Below the pieces are notes generated by a model. It saw nothing but the letters and a program-made list of their open reading frames with translations. It was not told the DNA's origin and made no database searches. Positions 20,696 to 33,329 of a stretch of 64,000 nt of DNA are shown piece by piece. Source of the stretch: Malachius bipustulatus. Lineage: Eukaryota > Arthropoda > Insecta > Coleoptera > Melyridae. Location of the stretch: positions 24,279,162 through 24,343,161 of the forward strand of contig OU342637.1 of the NCBI GenBank assembly GCA_910589415.1, in the 5' to 3' direction. Numbering within the stretch: the stretch's first letter is position 1; every line of letters begins with the position of its first letter. Position numbers and translations under genes: made by a program.

Positions 20696-23600
20696 CTATT
20701 GTTCTTCTTCCTTCTTTGGTTTGATCTTCTCCCCGAAGTCCTCCAAAGACTTCGCATACGAACCAGACTCGTCGCCGTAGTCTTCATAATCTTCGTACTC
20801 CGCGTCGTCATTTCTGTCATCGAAACTTGTCGACTTGTCCAGAGTTATCTCGGAGTCTTTTACATCGTCAGGAACGTAAATCGTGACCGGCAGCTTCTTC
20901 TTTTCGGTGATTTGCATCAAGTTACTGTTGATTTTTCCTGCTGCTTGAAGCGACGCCAGGGCGTCGGCTGCTTGCTTGCTCGGCAGCGTCGAATAATATG
21001 CCGCGGTTATCTCACCCGGCTTCGTACTTGCTTTGATCGCTGGAAAATAATTAAGTTATAATCAAGCTAGAATCAGTCATAAAACAAGCAATTTGTCATA
21101 TAGAAATGCGAAACCTGAATAATTGATTTTTTCAATTATTGACGTAATAATCACCAATAATAGACGTGAAAAATACGTCCTCATGTTACCTAAACGGCAA
21201 TTCTAGTTTACCTACGACGTCATCAGTACAGCGCGGTAACCAATAAGTTCTCATCTCTCTCAAATTCAATCAGAATTCACTTATACGACAATAAATGACT
21301 TATTCTGGACGTAATTTATACGAATGATGTCAGAAATCACACGAATGTCGTCGTTGAGTCCTGTCATGTTAATCGACGTTTGGTGATTTTTTAATGTCGT
21401 TATTTTTAATACATATAATGACGAAAAAATAACCAATAAATTACGTGAAAAATACACTTCATCGTGCTAGTCATCTCTTAGTTTCGCATTATTTGCTAGT
21501 AAATAAAGTCCCCGTGACTGCTTTCATCGTGTCGACTTCGCTTTAATAAAAAACATTCTTAAATAAAACGTTTCATCTGAGACCACAGAATGTTAAAAAA
21601 GTCTTACCCTGTTTCTCAGCTACTCGACTAGGTTTGGCATCCGGTTCAATATTATTTCCATGACTGCTATCCATCCTGGTATCGAAATAGTTCTGCACGT
21701 ATTGACTTTGCGCTACCTCATCAAAGGAATTGCTCCTGGAAACTTGCCCGCTCTTCACGCCGTCCTCGTTGTAGTAGTGTCTGTGATTTGGTGCCCGTGT
21801 CGGTTCTTCGTAATTGAAAGAGAACAGTTCCGGCAAGCCGACTTTCTCGGATGCAACCTGCACCTGCTGTGCTCCGTTTTCCGGGGTCTCCTCCACGTAA
21901 AACTGGTGGTAGTTCTCGTTGTCTTTAACCTGACGGTTCATCGCTTTCTGCAACTGCTGCATGTAGGAATTCTCGGCGTTCTGCTGCGCTTGCTCCAGCA
22001 GCCCCTGGCTTATCGCGTCTTGAAGAAACTGGTCTTGGATCTGATCCTGCGCTTGGATTCTCTGCTGCGAGTCGAAGGATGATGGAGCTTGTTGGTGGTG
22101 CTGCTGCTGGGGCTGCTGGATCTGGTAATTGTTGACCACCTGGAATAAATCTTGCGGCAGCGCTGTCATGTCTTGAGTGTTGTAGTAGATGGAACTTTGA
22201 GGCTGATTTGTTTGGTCTTGGATTTCGCCGGTTGGATTGTTGGAGTGGGACTGGGAGTTGATAATTGAGCTCATTTGTGATTCAGGTGTGTAGTGGTTTT
22301 GGTTTTGCTGTTCGAAGTGATCGAAGTCGTAAGGACTGCTCGCTTTTGTCGGTTCCGTCGTCTCGGTCACTTGGTACTGGTGGACCTGATGCGATTGATG
22401 GATGAGTTGCGATTGTTGTAAATTGAAGGAATTTTGGTTCTGGTCCTGGTTCTGGTACTGGTGCTGGTTTTGGTGCTGTTGCTGGTTTTGGTTCTGGTTC
22501 TGGTACTGTTGTTGGTTCTGGTTTTGGTTCTGGTGCTGGTGCTGGTACTGTTGCTGGTTCTGTTGTGGTTGCTGCAAAGTAAATTAGCAAGAAGACATAT
22601 AAAAGGTTCATATAATTCCTCTTACTTACTTGTTTTTGCACCTCCTCGACCACAATGGGTTTATCTGCGAGGCTCAGGTTCGGAGCCGGGATGGTATGAA
22701 TCGGACCTTTCTCTCCCACTTGTTTGATCGTGTTGCTACTCATTGGGATACCGCTGATTGGTATGCTGTTCATTGGAACGCTGCTCAATGGTATGCTGTT
22801 TGTATGAATGTGGTAGTCGTGCTCTTGACCGCCACCGCCACCATACGGAGGTGAGCTCACGAAAGGTTTCTCGGGTTTCTTCATCTTAAAAGACAAACTC
22901 TGGGGATGATCAAAAACGTGAACGAAAAATTACAAAACTCACCTTAATATCGATCGGTTTCTTATAATTATTATTGGTAGGGCCGTTTTTCCAAACGCCT
23001 CTGACAGGCTTACTGTTGGCAGGCCTGGCGGGGCCGTGCGCGTGTGGCATCCCACCGTGACCTCCCGTCGGGCCCTTCGGGCCGTGATGGGGGGACATCT
23101 TGTGACTGCCGGGCATTTGCAGCGGGATGACTCGCTTTCTGATGGGGTGCGGTCGGGAGTGGTATTGAGGAGGCATGGGGAGATGGGGTAACATTTTCAT
23201 GTATTGCGGGGGAAGACCTGGAAGCGACATTCGTTGGGGAGGATACCCCCGTCTTTGGAAACGGGGATAATCAGCCTGGGTCAGCGTGCAGAGGCATGAT
23301 GTGAGGGTGATTAGAAGGAAGACCTGGAACGAAAAATCGGACTATAAATATTTATAAGTGAAAGTATTCATGTCAAATTTATTTAAATGCCGGCATTGAG
23401 AGAAGACAAATAATTCAATTCAGAGAAAGTGCTGTTGTAGTGTGTAGTGTGTAGATTGTAGCCCGGAGCGATTCTGGTAAACAAACAAGATCGGGAACGA
23501 GAGAAGTGCTTTCGACGTTCATCAGCCAGTGGCGTGCGACCGTTTGAACGAGGATTCTTGAATTTTTTTAATATTAACTTATTGTAAGTTAATAATGCTC

Positions 23601-25898
23601 ATACGCTTCTTTGAATCGCTTAGAACAGTATTGTTTACTTCTTCTTTTTTTTTCAGCTAGAGCAGCAGTTTTCTCTCACCAGCTCTCTTAGAAATCTCCT
23701 CGCCTTGTTTCTAAAAACTTTTACTTTCGGTCAATTAAAGCTCTAATTCTTTCATGGCGTTCCATAGGGCTTGGTAGGATCAGTTTAAGCGGTGGTTATG
23801 TATGTGACAGAAAAAAACAAGGCCTCGTTTAGGAAATATTTCCAAAAATGAAAAATTAAGGCTGCTGTAAAAATATTTTTTTTAGTGACTAGAACGTGAA
23901 AATTAAACACCATGTATAAAATTGCATTTTAAGTATAAAAGAGGGAATAACTTTTTTCAAAATCAGGCCTCGTTTAAGAAATATTTCCAAAAATGTGAAA
24001 CTAATGCTCTTATAAAAAATATTTTTTTCAGTAACTGGACAGTAAAAATCGAACGCCAGGTATGAAATCATATTTTAAACATAAAAGTAAGAGTAACTTT
24101 TTTCAAGATCGGGGTTCGTTTAGGAAATATTTCAAAAAATGCGAAATTATGGCTCTTATAAAAAATATTTTTTTCAGTAACTAGACAGCCAAAATCGAAC
24201 ACCAGGTATAAAATCGTATTTTAAGCATAAAAGATGGAATAAGTTTTTTCAAAATCAGGCCTCGTTCAGGAAATATTTCCAAAAATGTAACATTAAGGCT
24301 GCTGTAAAAAATATTTTTTTCAGTAACTGGACAGCCAAAATCAAACACCATGTATAAAATTGTATTTGAAGCACAAAAGAGAGAATAACTTTTTTCTTCA
24401 AAATCAGGCCTTGTTTAGGAAATATTTCCAAAAATGTGAAATTAATGCTCTTATAAAAAATAATTTTTCCAGTAACTGGACAATCAAAATCAAACGCCAG
24501 GTATAAAATTGTATTCTAAGCATAAAAGAGAGAATAACTTTTTTCAGGATCGGACCTCGTTTAGGAAATAGTTCCAAAAAAGTGAAATTTGGGCTTTTAT
24601 AAAAAAAAAATTTCAGTAACTGGACAGTCAAAATCAAACACCATGTATAAAATTGTATTTTAAGCATAAAAGAGAGAGTACTTTTTTTTCAAAATCGGAC
24701 CTCGCTTAGGAAATATTTCCAAAAAAGTAAAATTTTATGTAAATATATATATAAAGCCTCATTTTTGTTCTATACCTGGAAGTAAGTAAACGGGGCCTTA
24801 TCTTGAAAAAAATTTCTATTTTTTTTGTGCTTAAAATACGATTTTATACACGATTTTCAGAAAACTGAAATAAGTGATCATCGTATAATTATGCGATAAA
24901 AAAATCGTAAGACTGGGATCCCCCGGGACGAGAAATCGACACTTTCATTCTTCCCTGGCCTGATTCTGACTATCATTTTCTCGACTCTATAAATTTTCTC
25001 GACGGTTTGTTCGTTAATTTATTTAAGAAAATTAATTTATATTTTTTAAAACAATGCGTAAAGAAAAAATTATTCGTTATATTATACCGTTTCTTGGAGC
25101 TAATTTTTTATGATTAACCACCTTTCCTAACTACTTCCCAGAATTAATTCCAAACAATAATCCGACTAATTGTTATTCAAGACAATCAATTCTGGAGCCT
25201 TTATGGAGCCTAGAGAGTTTAGAAGACCTAATCGGTAAGTGGTATTGTTGTCCATTAACCCACTTGTAAGGCGAGCAGTAGCTTACGAGATTAGTAAGTC
25301 ATTAATCTTATAAAAACAGTGGCGCACACACGATAAATACTTATAATAATAGATACCTATTAAAATAAATGACTCGTGATACATTTATAATATTTTTTAT
25401 CATATCTAATAAAAATGTATTTATGAAAGAAAATACAATAATTATATGACTTAATTCATTTTTATCTAAGCTGCGCGCCCATCTGTGCCATGACTCGGTG
25501 TGCCATGGTAACTGTCACAGTGGTACAGGTGATTCAGGTATGGCAAATTAGGGAGACAAAAATAATAAAAATAACTTGAAGGTGGCCAAATGCACCAGGT
25601 TGTAAGGCTATTAATTATTTAAAAAGAGAAGATAAAACGTTGAGATGCGTGTGCAATTATCATTGCATCTCTTTTCTTGCACATTTTTTCGAGTAAATCT
25701 GTCTCTTTCAAGTTTAAATTGAATTAAAGCTCTGAAATTATTGGCCTCGCACACTCTTGAGCATTTAGTCTTATACTTTTGCCATATGCAATTTGCAATC
25801 TTGAAATTCTTGCAAAATAATTATAAGAAATATTTTTCTAATGAATTTTATATAAAAAATTTAATAAGCTTTCCATAACTGAAGACACATACCTTCAT
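20696..25898 (-). CDS. Secreted Gln/Asn- and Pro/His-rich protein, 654 aa, five exons
   Basis: Coding exons: 25893-25898 (ATG AAG only), 22943-23323, 22630-22899, 21608-22571 and 20696-21039; all junctions are GT-AG and the joined frame is 1965 bases. The protein starts MKVFLLITLTSCLCTLTQA, a clear signal peptide. A Pro/His/Gly-rich segment follows (to about residue 129), then a segment with SIP-type short repeats and a run of five Gly (130-219). The next part (220 to about 275) is made almost only of Gln, Asn, His and Tyr, followed by a long Gln-rich region. The C-terminus (541-654) is compact: EITAAYYSTLPSKQADALAS, then KLPVTIYVPDD, then an acidic Tyr/Asp tail. Function not recognised; a structural extracellular or cuticle-associated protein is plausible. 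Confidence 0.8.
21105..21490. mobile_element. ACGT-rich intronic element with short inverted ends
   Basis: Lies in the last intron (21040-21607) of the Gln-rich gene. AATGCGAAAC at 21105 is mirrored by GTTTCGCATT at 21481. The interior repeats GACGT/ACGTC/ACGTG words, as in the larger element at 44873-46181 (compare GACGTGAAAAATACGTC here with GACGTGAAAATTACGTC there). Confidence 0.5.
23821..24760. repeat. Tandem array of a ~146-bp unit in intron 1
   Basis: Unit landmark GGCCTCGTTTAGGAAATATTTCC recurs (in varied form) at 23821, 23966, 24112, 24258, 24407, 24553 and 24698, giving spacings of 145, 146, 146, 149, 146 and 145. Units are diverged but clearly related. The array lies inside the 2.57-kb first intron of the Gln-rich secreted protein gene. 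Confidence 0.9.
24760..25892. other. Rest of intron 1 of the Gln-rich gene
   Basis: AT-rich intron sequence up to the donor next to the two-codon first exon. No gene or repeat recognised. Confidence 0.4.
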
Positions 25899-26093
25899 GA
25901 TCGGCGTCGTTGTAAATAATTAATTCCTCTCACGTCGTCAACATGTGTGGAACGCGCTACTAGTGTTCTTCAAACAATCACTTCTCGGTATCGTTTGACG
26001 AAGAAGAAGAAGAAGAAGAACGGTCATGAATCGGTATGCACTTCACTGTCGTAGGTGCGTATAGAAAACTAGACAATTAGGTCAGTGTTCCGT

Positions 26094-26101
26094 CTTTTAT
26101 A
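26094..26101 (-). promoter_or_regulatory. TATA box of the Gln-rich secreted protein gene
   Basis: TATAAAAG on the minus strand, 196-203 bases upstream of the ATG at 25898. It would give a 5' UTR of about 170 bases. A (GAA)n run at 25999-26021 would lie in that leader. Confidence 0.55.
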
Positions 26102-26564
26102 CCCGCATCGCGATGCACCGGCTCCTCCTCAGGTGTAATAAACTTTTATCAAATGAAACTTATTCAGACCCCTCTCTCTCTCTCCTCCCTCTGTCTCCTT
26201 CTCTCGCACCTCTCATATCCGTGCTGTTGACGGAAAATTAACGCTTGGAAATTGTTTCCATGATGGTAATTATTTATATTTATTATTTCAATCAATTTAG
26301 GCGTTACCTCGAATAATTATTTATTTACCGATGAATCAATTAATTATTAATTATGCGCAGATACATATATGTATATGCATGGAAAAATGGAAAGCGAGCT
26401 GCTTTTTTTAGCTTTGTAGTAAGTATACCTACTTTGTGTAATTGGTTTATTGTATATTTACATAAAATGCATATAAAATTTGAATAAACGGTAAGAGCTT
26501 TTATTTATATAAAAGTGAAACAAACTGGAGAGTATGGCGTTCCTAAATATTTGAGATCGATCAT

Positions 26565-28450
26565 TTCGAAAATTATGATCGACTTTTCAGGGAATCCCCG
26601 CAATCAAAATAGTCCGTGCGCTCTAAATGCTGCTCTAAAAACGTCACGAAGGGAGTGCGTTTCTAATCGTGACCATTAAAATGTGGCCCTTGATTATTTT
26701 CTAATTTTGGAGTAAAAATAATCACAAAAATTGTCAAAAATACATTTTTGGAGCACTTTCGATCATAGCTTTGATCAGGAGGACCGGTTCTAGAGAATTT
26801 AGCCCCTTTAGGTCGGTTTTTGAAGTGAAAAAAGCTTTTTACAACAACCAATCAAACTGTTCAAACTTTTTGATATAATAACGATCGACTCTTCTGGGAA
26901 TCCCCGAAGTCAAAAATTGCCAAAAAATACATTTTTGGAGCACTTTCTATCATAACTTCGATCAGGCCTTGTTTAGGAAATATTTCCAAAAATGTGAAAT
27001 TAATGCTCTTATAAAAAATAATTTTTCCAGTAACTGGACAATCAAAATCGAACGCCAGGTATAAAATTGTATTCTAAGCATAAAAGAGAGAATAACTTTT
27101 TTCAGGATCGGACCTCGTTTAGGAAATAGTTCCAAAAAAGTGAAATTTGGGCTTTTATAAAAAAAAAATTTTCAGTAACTGGACAGCCAAAATCAAACAC
27201 TATGTATAAAATTGTATTTGAAGCACAAAAGAGAGAATAACTTTTTTCTTCAAAATCCGGCCTCCAAAATCAAAAAAAAATACATTTTTGGAGCACTTTC
27301 TATCATAACTTCGATCAGGGGGCCGGTTCCAGAGAATTAAGCTCGTTTCGGCCTGTTCCTAGACTCAAAAAAGCTTTTAACAGCAACCACTCAATACTGT
27401 TCAAGCTTTTTGATAATAACTATCGATTATTTTGGGAATCCCCGAAATATAAACTCCTAAATGCGTTCTAAATGTTGTTCTAAAACGCCACGAAGGGAGT
27501 TTTCCAAAACTTGATCGTAAAAATGTGGCTCTTGAATATATTTCAATTTTGAAGTAAAAACTTGACCCAAAAATTGCAAAAAATACATTTTTGAGCGCTT
27601 TCGAACATAACTTTGATCAGGAGGGCCGTATCCAGAGAATTTGGCTCGTTTCGGCCTGAAAAAGGCTTTTCATAGACACCATTTTTCTTGCAAAATTTTC
27701 GATAATTACGGTTGACTTTTCTGGGAATCCCCGTAATAAAAACTCGCTCCGGCATTCTGAATTTACAGCTCTAAAATGCCACGAAGAGAATGTTTCAACA
27801 ATGCCTGTGAAGGTGATTTTTTCAATTATTCCTTCACATTTTGATATAAAAGAAGAAAAAAAAAATTCACTAAAAAAACAAATAAAAAAAACCTCTCTGA
27901 GCCAGGGATAGTCTTAAACATTTGACTTTTGCTTATATTCCAGTTTTAGTGCGAGAACTAAACTCAAAAATCGTCAAAAAATACATTTTTAGAGCGCTTT
28001 CGATCATAAATTCGATCATGAGGACCGATTCCAAAGAATTTTCATGACGGCTTTTCATGGCAACCATTCAACTATTCAAGATTTTTGATAATGATCGACT
28101 TTTTCTGGGAATCCCCGTAATCAAAACTCCCTACGCTCTAATAACTGTTCTGAAACGTCACGAATGTAAAAAATGCCTGTAAAGTTCTTCTTCTTTCAAT
28201 TCTTCCTTCACCTTTTGGTATAAAAAAAATAATTGAAAAACCAAGAAGATGTTTTTTTTTTGTTTACATAATTAAGCTCAAAAATTGGAAAGAAAACACC
28301 AACAAAGGCATCTCTGAACCAGGGATAGTTTTATCTTCCAGTTTTGGTGTAAGAAGTAACTCCAAATTCACAAAAAGAGGAGCAATCGTCAATAAAATTC
28401 TTGAAAATTACGATCGCTTTTTCTGGGAATCCCCGCGTCATCTAAACTCG
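26565..28450. repeat. Diverged ~300-bp tandem repeat carrying GGGAATCCCC
   Basis: Six units share CGAC-TTTTCTGGGAATCCCCG-type sequence with GGGAATCCCC at 26590, 26896, 27434, 27723, 28107 and 28425. They also share AAAATACATTTTTGGAGC, TCGATCAGGAGGACCGGTTC and GAAAAAAGCTTTT motifs. Spacings vary (306, 538, 289, 384, 318); the 538 gap contains an insertion of two 146-bp units. Confidence 0.85.
26963..27255. repeat. Two 146-bp units moved into the ~300-bp repeat array
   Basis: Nearly identical to 24407-24690 of the intron-1 array, including its private variants (TAATTTTTCCAG, GGACCTCGTTTAGGAAATAG). A recent copy of two adjacent units was inserted between the second and third GGGAATCCCC units. 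Confidence 0.85.
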
Positions 28451-31194
28451 CTCTAAAAGCGTCAAAATGACAATTTTTCACAATATGTGCGTAAAATTTA
28501 CTTTTTCATAGGTAGCAGAATCACCCCCTAATTTTTTGTTTAATAATAATTATTTCCCACACCCTGCATATACATATATTAGGTACATAAGGTACAATAG
28601 GAGGTAGTAAAAGTTATCGCCATTGAAATTAAATTCGGCAAATTCCTCCAGGCAGAAGCCGGTCAGAAAAAAGAGTGCAAGCACTTTCATCTGCCGGTTA
28701 TTCTGTCTTATTAACAACAACAATAATAAATAATCCACACACGTCCTAGGTATAAATTTATACATATATGTAAGTGTAACAAGTTTTAGAAAAATGAACT
28801 TGACCTACACCTGTTTCAACTTTCAAGGACACCGAAGGAGAAGTGAAATTTCATATTTCATGATGTGCATGCATGCATGATTTGGTTCTCTTCTCTTCTC
28901 TCCTCTCCTCTCCTCGGTCGCCTTGCCTTCCTCCTTACTTTGCCTACATTCACTCGATTCAATGAAACGTCGTCGTTCGAGAACTTCTCCGAGAGAAAAT
29001 TTATTACTCACTACTTAGTTCTACTACCACTACTCCACTCCAAAGCGGGCTCGATTTTTGCCTCGTGAAGAATTTATCTACTTTCTACGCTTATTGAACG
29101 TCCAAATTCTCTTATAAATTACAAATTACGAATTACAAATCACACCCAAAGCGGCTACGATGAGAATAAGATGTCTTGATCAATAATTCATAAGACCTCA
29201 TCCTATTATACATAAATGAAAGGAATAAAGTATCCCATCAAAATTGTGGCAATACTTTAAATTAGTCTCATTAATATCTAGGTATACACTACCACTATTA
29301 TACAGGGTGTATCAACTCGAGTTAGACAACGGTCTCGTTAAGACGAAACGTTTTTTTATTTGAAGTTTTTGGATATGGATATGGTTGCTTAAATATGGCC
29401 GACCTCCGGTTTATTGTTATATTTGGCTCTAGTTTCATCATTTTTTATGTTCTCGCTCAAACTGCATGAAGTTAGTTTTGGAAACTCCCTAGCTTCAGTT
29501 ACAACTTAATTTTTTTTCATTTCACAAATTGCAGCTTTGAAAGTATTTAATGTCAAACTCTGATGGATGCCGCCATACTCCAGGAGTAGTGGGAGAGAGG
29601 GCAGGACGGAGACCAATGACGTCATTACTTACAATAAAGATTGTACACAGAGAGAAAGAAATTATTACACGAGTGTAGCCAAAAAATATCCAACACCTAG
29701 GAATTGATAAACTGTGCGGTACAGGCCCCAAAAAATTTTTTGAGTATTTTGATATGTAGTTCCGTTAGCTTCGTCCCATATTTATTTTATGACATCGAAA
29801 AACGCGAAAAGTGAATAAGTGGATCCTTACCTACAATAAGGAAACCATTAATAAAACAGTTGATGGTCATCGATCTCGCCTAACAGCTTTCCGTCAGAGG
29901 CGTCAGAGGTATAGACTGTTGGCAGAAGGTGCAATTTTCCCTAAAATACTAGATTCAGGGCATGAATCTAGCGGGTAAAGGCGAATCTAAAATCTAAACC
30001 TAGAAATCTGAAATCTAAAAAATAACGTTGCAGAAACAAAGCAGAAAGAGGAGAGATAGCAAGCAGGACACGAACAGTTTTGGGTCGGAATGGAAAATGT
30101 TTGGCTCTTTTAGTTTGAACGCGGAGACGCGAACATTACGTAGTTTGATGTTAACCTTTATAATTCATATTCAATAATGTAGTGTCAAGAGAGAGCCCTA
30201 GTGAAATGTGTCCGTATAAATCGAGGAATAAATTTTCACGAGTAAGTTAGTTCGCTTATTATTACTATCGGCCGAATTATTTAATAAAAATTTTTATCCG
30301 TCAAAAATTAGGTAGAAGTTCCAGTATAAAAGTACTTGAGCGGGGCATTTGAAATCTGACATCTCCTGTTCGACAGGCCAAGGTGGTTAATTTTATTTCA
30401 ACAAATTTGACGATCATCCTTATTGAGACCTGTCAATCAATGGCCCCCTCCTTCAAAGGTAAGTGTGAATTTTTTTTTATTTCTATGAAGGTACCGCTTA
30501 AGGGGGACAAAAATAATTTCACTCTCACTTTAATAATAATTTATTGCCAGTTTATTAATGAACGAGGTATTATTGTTAGCATAATTTCCATTATTTATTA
30601 ACCATCCACCATTTATTACCTTTAATAGATAGGATACAAGGATATAGTTAAATAATAATAAATAACGATTAAGTGCCTAAATAGCGCAACGGAATGATAT
30701 CATCCGTTACAGAAAGTGATATAATTGTTATCAAGCAAACGAGACGTTAAATTGAACGTTACCGGTATCTATCTACGATCTACGACTGATGACGACTGTA
30801 ATTTCGCGAAATTTCACACAACGTAGGCAACTGGCTTAAAGAACCGCCCGGTTCGAAAAATTTCTAGGTTTCTTCGGGGACTGAAAAATTAACAGGACGA
30901 CTAAATAATACTTTTTTTATAATGACGACGATGACGCGATGATTCGGTTTATTTAACAAGACGTCGTCGTTACGCCGCCGGTGCTCGGTGCTCGGTGCCT
31001 GTTTCTCGAAATATGACCCAGAATTTTTCTTGTTACCTGATGACATTATTCTACTCTCCACGAATCATAACTCGATTAAATAATTATTATTTCATTAATT
31101 AAAGAGAGCTTTTTATTATTTATATTAATCGTCTTTGATTCCATATTCTGTCAATATCTTTATTATTAATCAATAACTTGGCTGTATTATGTCT
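28451..31194. other. 2.7-kb gene-free stretch
   Basis: No coding gene recognised. ACAGGGTGTATC near 29304 looks like the edge of a dispersed repeat. Pyrimidine-rich CTCTTCTCTCC tracts lie near 28885-28915. The rest is AT-rich sequence without visible structure. Confidence 0.35.
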
Positions 31195-31208
31195 TACGCA
31201 TTATTAAA

Positions 31209-33084
31209 GGATGATAACGACCTCGATGGGAGGAGTTGAAGTCAGTTTCAGGCCGGGGAGAGGATGCCCACAGGGAGGAGTACTCTCCCCCCTACTATGG
31301 ACCCTTCTTGTAGACGACCTGCTGGCGATCCTCTCCCTATGGAGAGTTGAGGTTCAAGCATATGCGGATGACCTTGTAATAATGATCAAAGGAAACTCCG
31401 AGAGGACAATATCCAATGTCCTTCAGGAAGTTCTTCAAGTCACGTATCAGTGGTGCGAGAGGGAGCAGATGTCTGTAAATCCTCGCAAAACTGTTATAGT
31501 ACCATTCACTAGACGAAAAAGGCTGGAAGACCTTATACCACCTACTCTTCAAGGAGTAGTTATACCATTTGCGGAGGAGGCTAAATATCTAGGTATCACA
31601 CTTGATAGGAAGCTACTATGGAACTCCCATCTGGAAAAGATTATCCACAGAGCAAAGCTCTCCCTATGGAGTTGCAAAAAGATCTGTGGAAGAACTTGGG
31701 GCACTGGTCCCAAGCAAATACACTGGATATATGTAACGATCATTAGGCCAATGATCGCATATGGCTGTGTAGCTTGGTGATCCAAAGGCTTACAAGCCTT
31801 GGCCAAAATGAAGCTGTCAAGTCTGCAAAGACAAGCATGCCTGGCAATCAGTGGAGCAATGAGCACCACACCGTCGGCGGCTATGGAAATACTTCTGGAC
31901 CTTCCTCCACTCCATATATACTTGGAAAGAGAGGCCAGATGGACAACGTACAGACTACTACAGGTAGCACGAAGCACACAAATGGCTTGTGTCATGGAAC
32001 GGACCAGTCTACTGGACGACACTCAAAGTCACAGTCTTCTGGGTATGCCCTCAGACATGATGCCATGCACAACAAACCACTGCACTGCATACAACGTCCT
32101 CTTTCCAAGCAGAGACGAATGGGAGCGTAACTCAAACGACCTCCTCAAAGCAGACCTCACGTGGTTTACCGACGGTTCAAAGACTCCAACGGGAGTTGGA
32201 TCCGGAGCGTACGACGCTGGGTCAAGACGAGAATTCTTTGCAAACCTGGGTCAGTACGCAACAATATTTCAGGCAGAAATTTATGCCATTGTACTCAGCG
32301 CGCAGATGCTGGATGAAACGCACTGCACGCGGAAAACAATTAAAATCTTCTCAGATAGCCAAGCGGCCCTAAAAGCTCTTTGCTCCATTCGTTGCAATTC
32401 CAAACTAGTATGGAACTGTCAAGCAGCACTCAATGAAGTAGCTAAAAACAATAACTTGACTCTGGTCTGGATTCCAGGTCACTCCGGCCTTGGAGAGAAC
32501 GAAATAGCCGACTCTCTGGCTAGAAGAGCAACTGAATCCAAATTTACAGGACCGGAACCTGCTCTTGGCATATCCTCAAATACTGCCAAAACAACAATAG
32601 ACACCTGGGCGGAAAACAAGGTACTTCGGTACTGGCAAACTCTACCAGGATTAACTCACTCTAAGACCTTCATTGAGACACCCTCGAGAAACAGAGCTAA
32701 AAAGCTACTGGAACTCAAAAGGACTGACCTAAGGGCCCTAATAGGCCTATACACAGGACACTGCAAAGTGAACCACCACTTACACAGGATGAATCTAGCC
32801 GATAACGCAGAATGTCGCCTGTGTTTGGAGGATGTAGAAACAGCAGAGCATGTTCTATGCAACTGCCCCGCCTTGGGAATAACCAGACACTCAACGTTCG
32901 GAAAAGTACTTCTCTCTCCGAGAGACCTGGATACATTCACACCATCTAAGGTCATTAGCTTTTTAAAAAGCAGTGGCCTGCTAGAGTGGATGTAAATTAC
33001 TTAGGTATGAGCCACAATAGATCGCTTGGTCGCAGTGGAGGTGTCACTAATCGACCCACTCATTATATAACTAAACTAACTAAC
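31209..33084 (+). mobile_element. 5'-truncated LINE with 14-bp target duplication
   Basis: TACGCATTATTAAA occurs at 31195-31208 and again at 33085-33098, framing a 1876-base insert. The insert begins inside the reverse transcriptase domain and ends in a short (CTAA)n-like tail rather than poly(A). 5' truncation with a target duplication is the hallmark of target-primed reverse transcription. Confidence 0.9.
31211..32995 (+). pseudogene. LINE ORF2 remnant: reverse transcriptase, RNase H, CCHC knuckle
   Basis: Two open stretches (to 31780, and from 31781) are in the same frame, separated by one TGA (31778-31780) where the family has Trp. The reverse transcriptase part shows GCPQGGVLSPLLW and the catalytic AYADDL. 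The RNase H part keeps its acidic and His residues: TWFTDGSK, FQAEIYAI, FSDSQAAL, WIPGHSGLGENEIAD. A C-terminal CRLC...H...C knuckle follows TGHCKVNHHL. The N-terminal endonuclease and front of the polymerase are absent. Domain order fits RNase H-bearing LINEs of the I/R1/Jockey group; a finer clade cannot be assigned. Confidence 0.9.
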
Positions 33085-33329
33085 TACGCATTATTAAACA
33101 TCATACTGAAACGTATAGTTAACTAGAGAGAGGAAATATATAATATGAGAAGCAATGAAGCACGGCCTCAACGCCCCGACAACGTAGCCAAACCTCTAGA
33201 AGCATTCTAATCTAACTATTGTGATCTAAGCATGGTTTTAGGTGTTTACAGTCATGCGCAATAGAAATTTAGCGAAACCATCTTTTGATATCATTTAGCA
33301 GGAATTATGATGGCACCGCCTGTTGATAT

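Noticed and set aside
22402..22727. Plus-strand ORFs reading Val-Leu or Trp-Phe repeats
   Set aside because: They are the complement of the Gln/Asn-coding exon of the minus-strand secreted protein gene.
31211..31780. A separate protein starting at MITTSMGG
   Set aside because: The ATG lies just inside the truncated LINE end; the frame continues after one stop into RNase H, so it is one broken ORF2.
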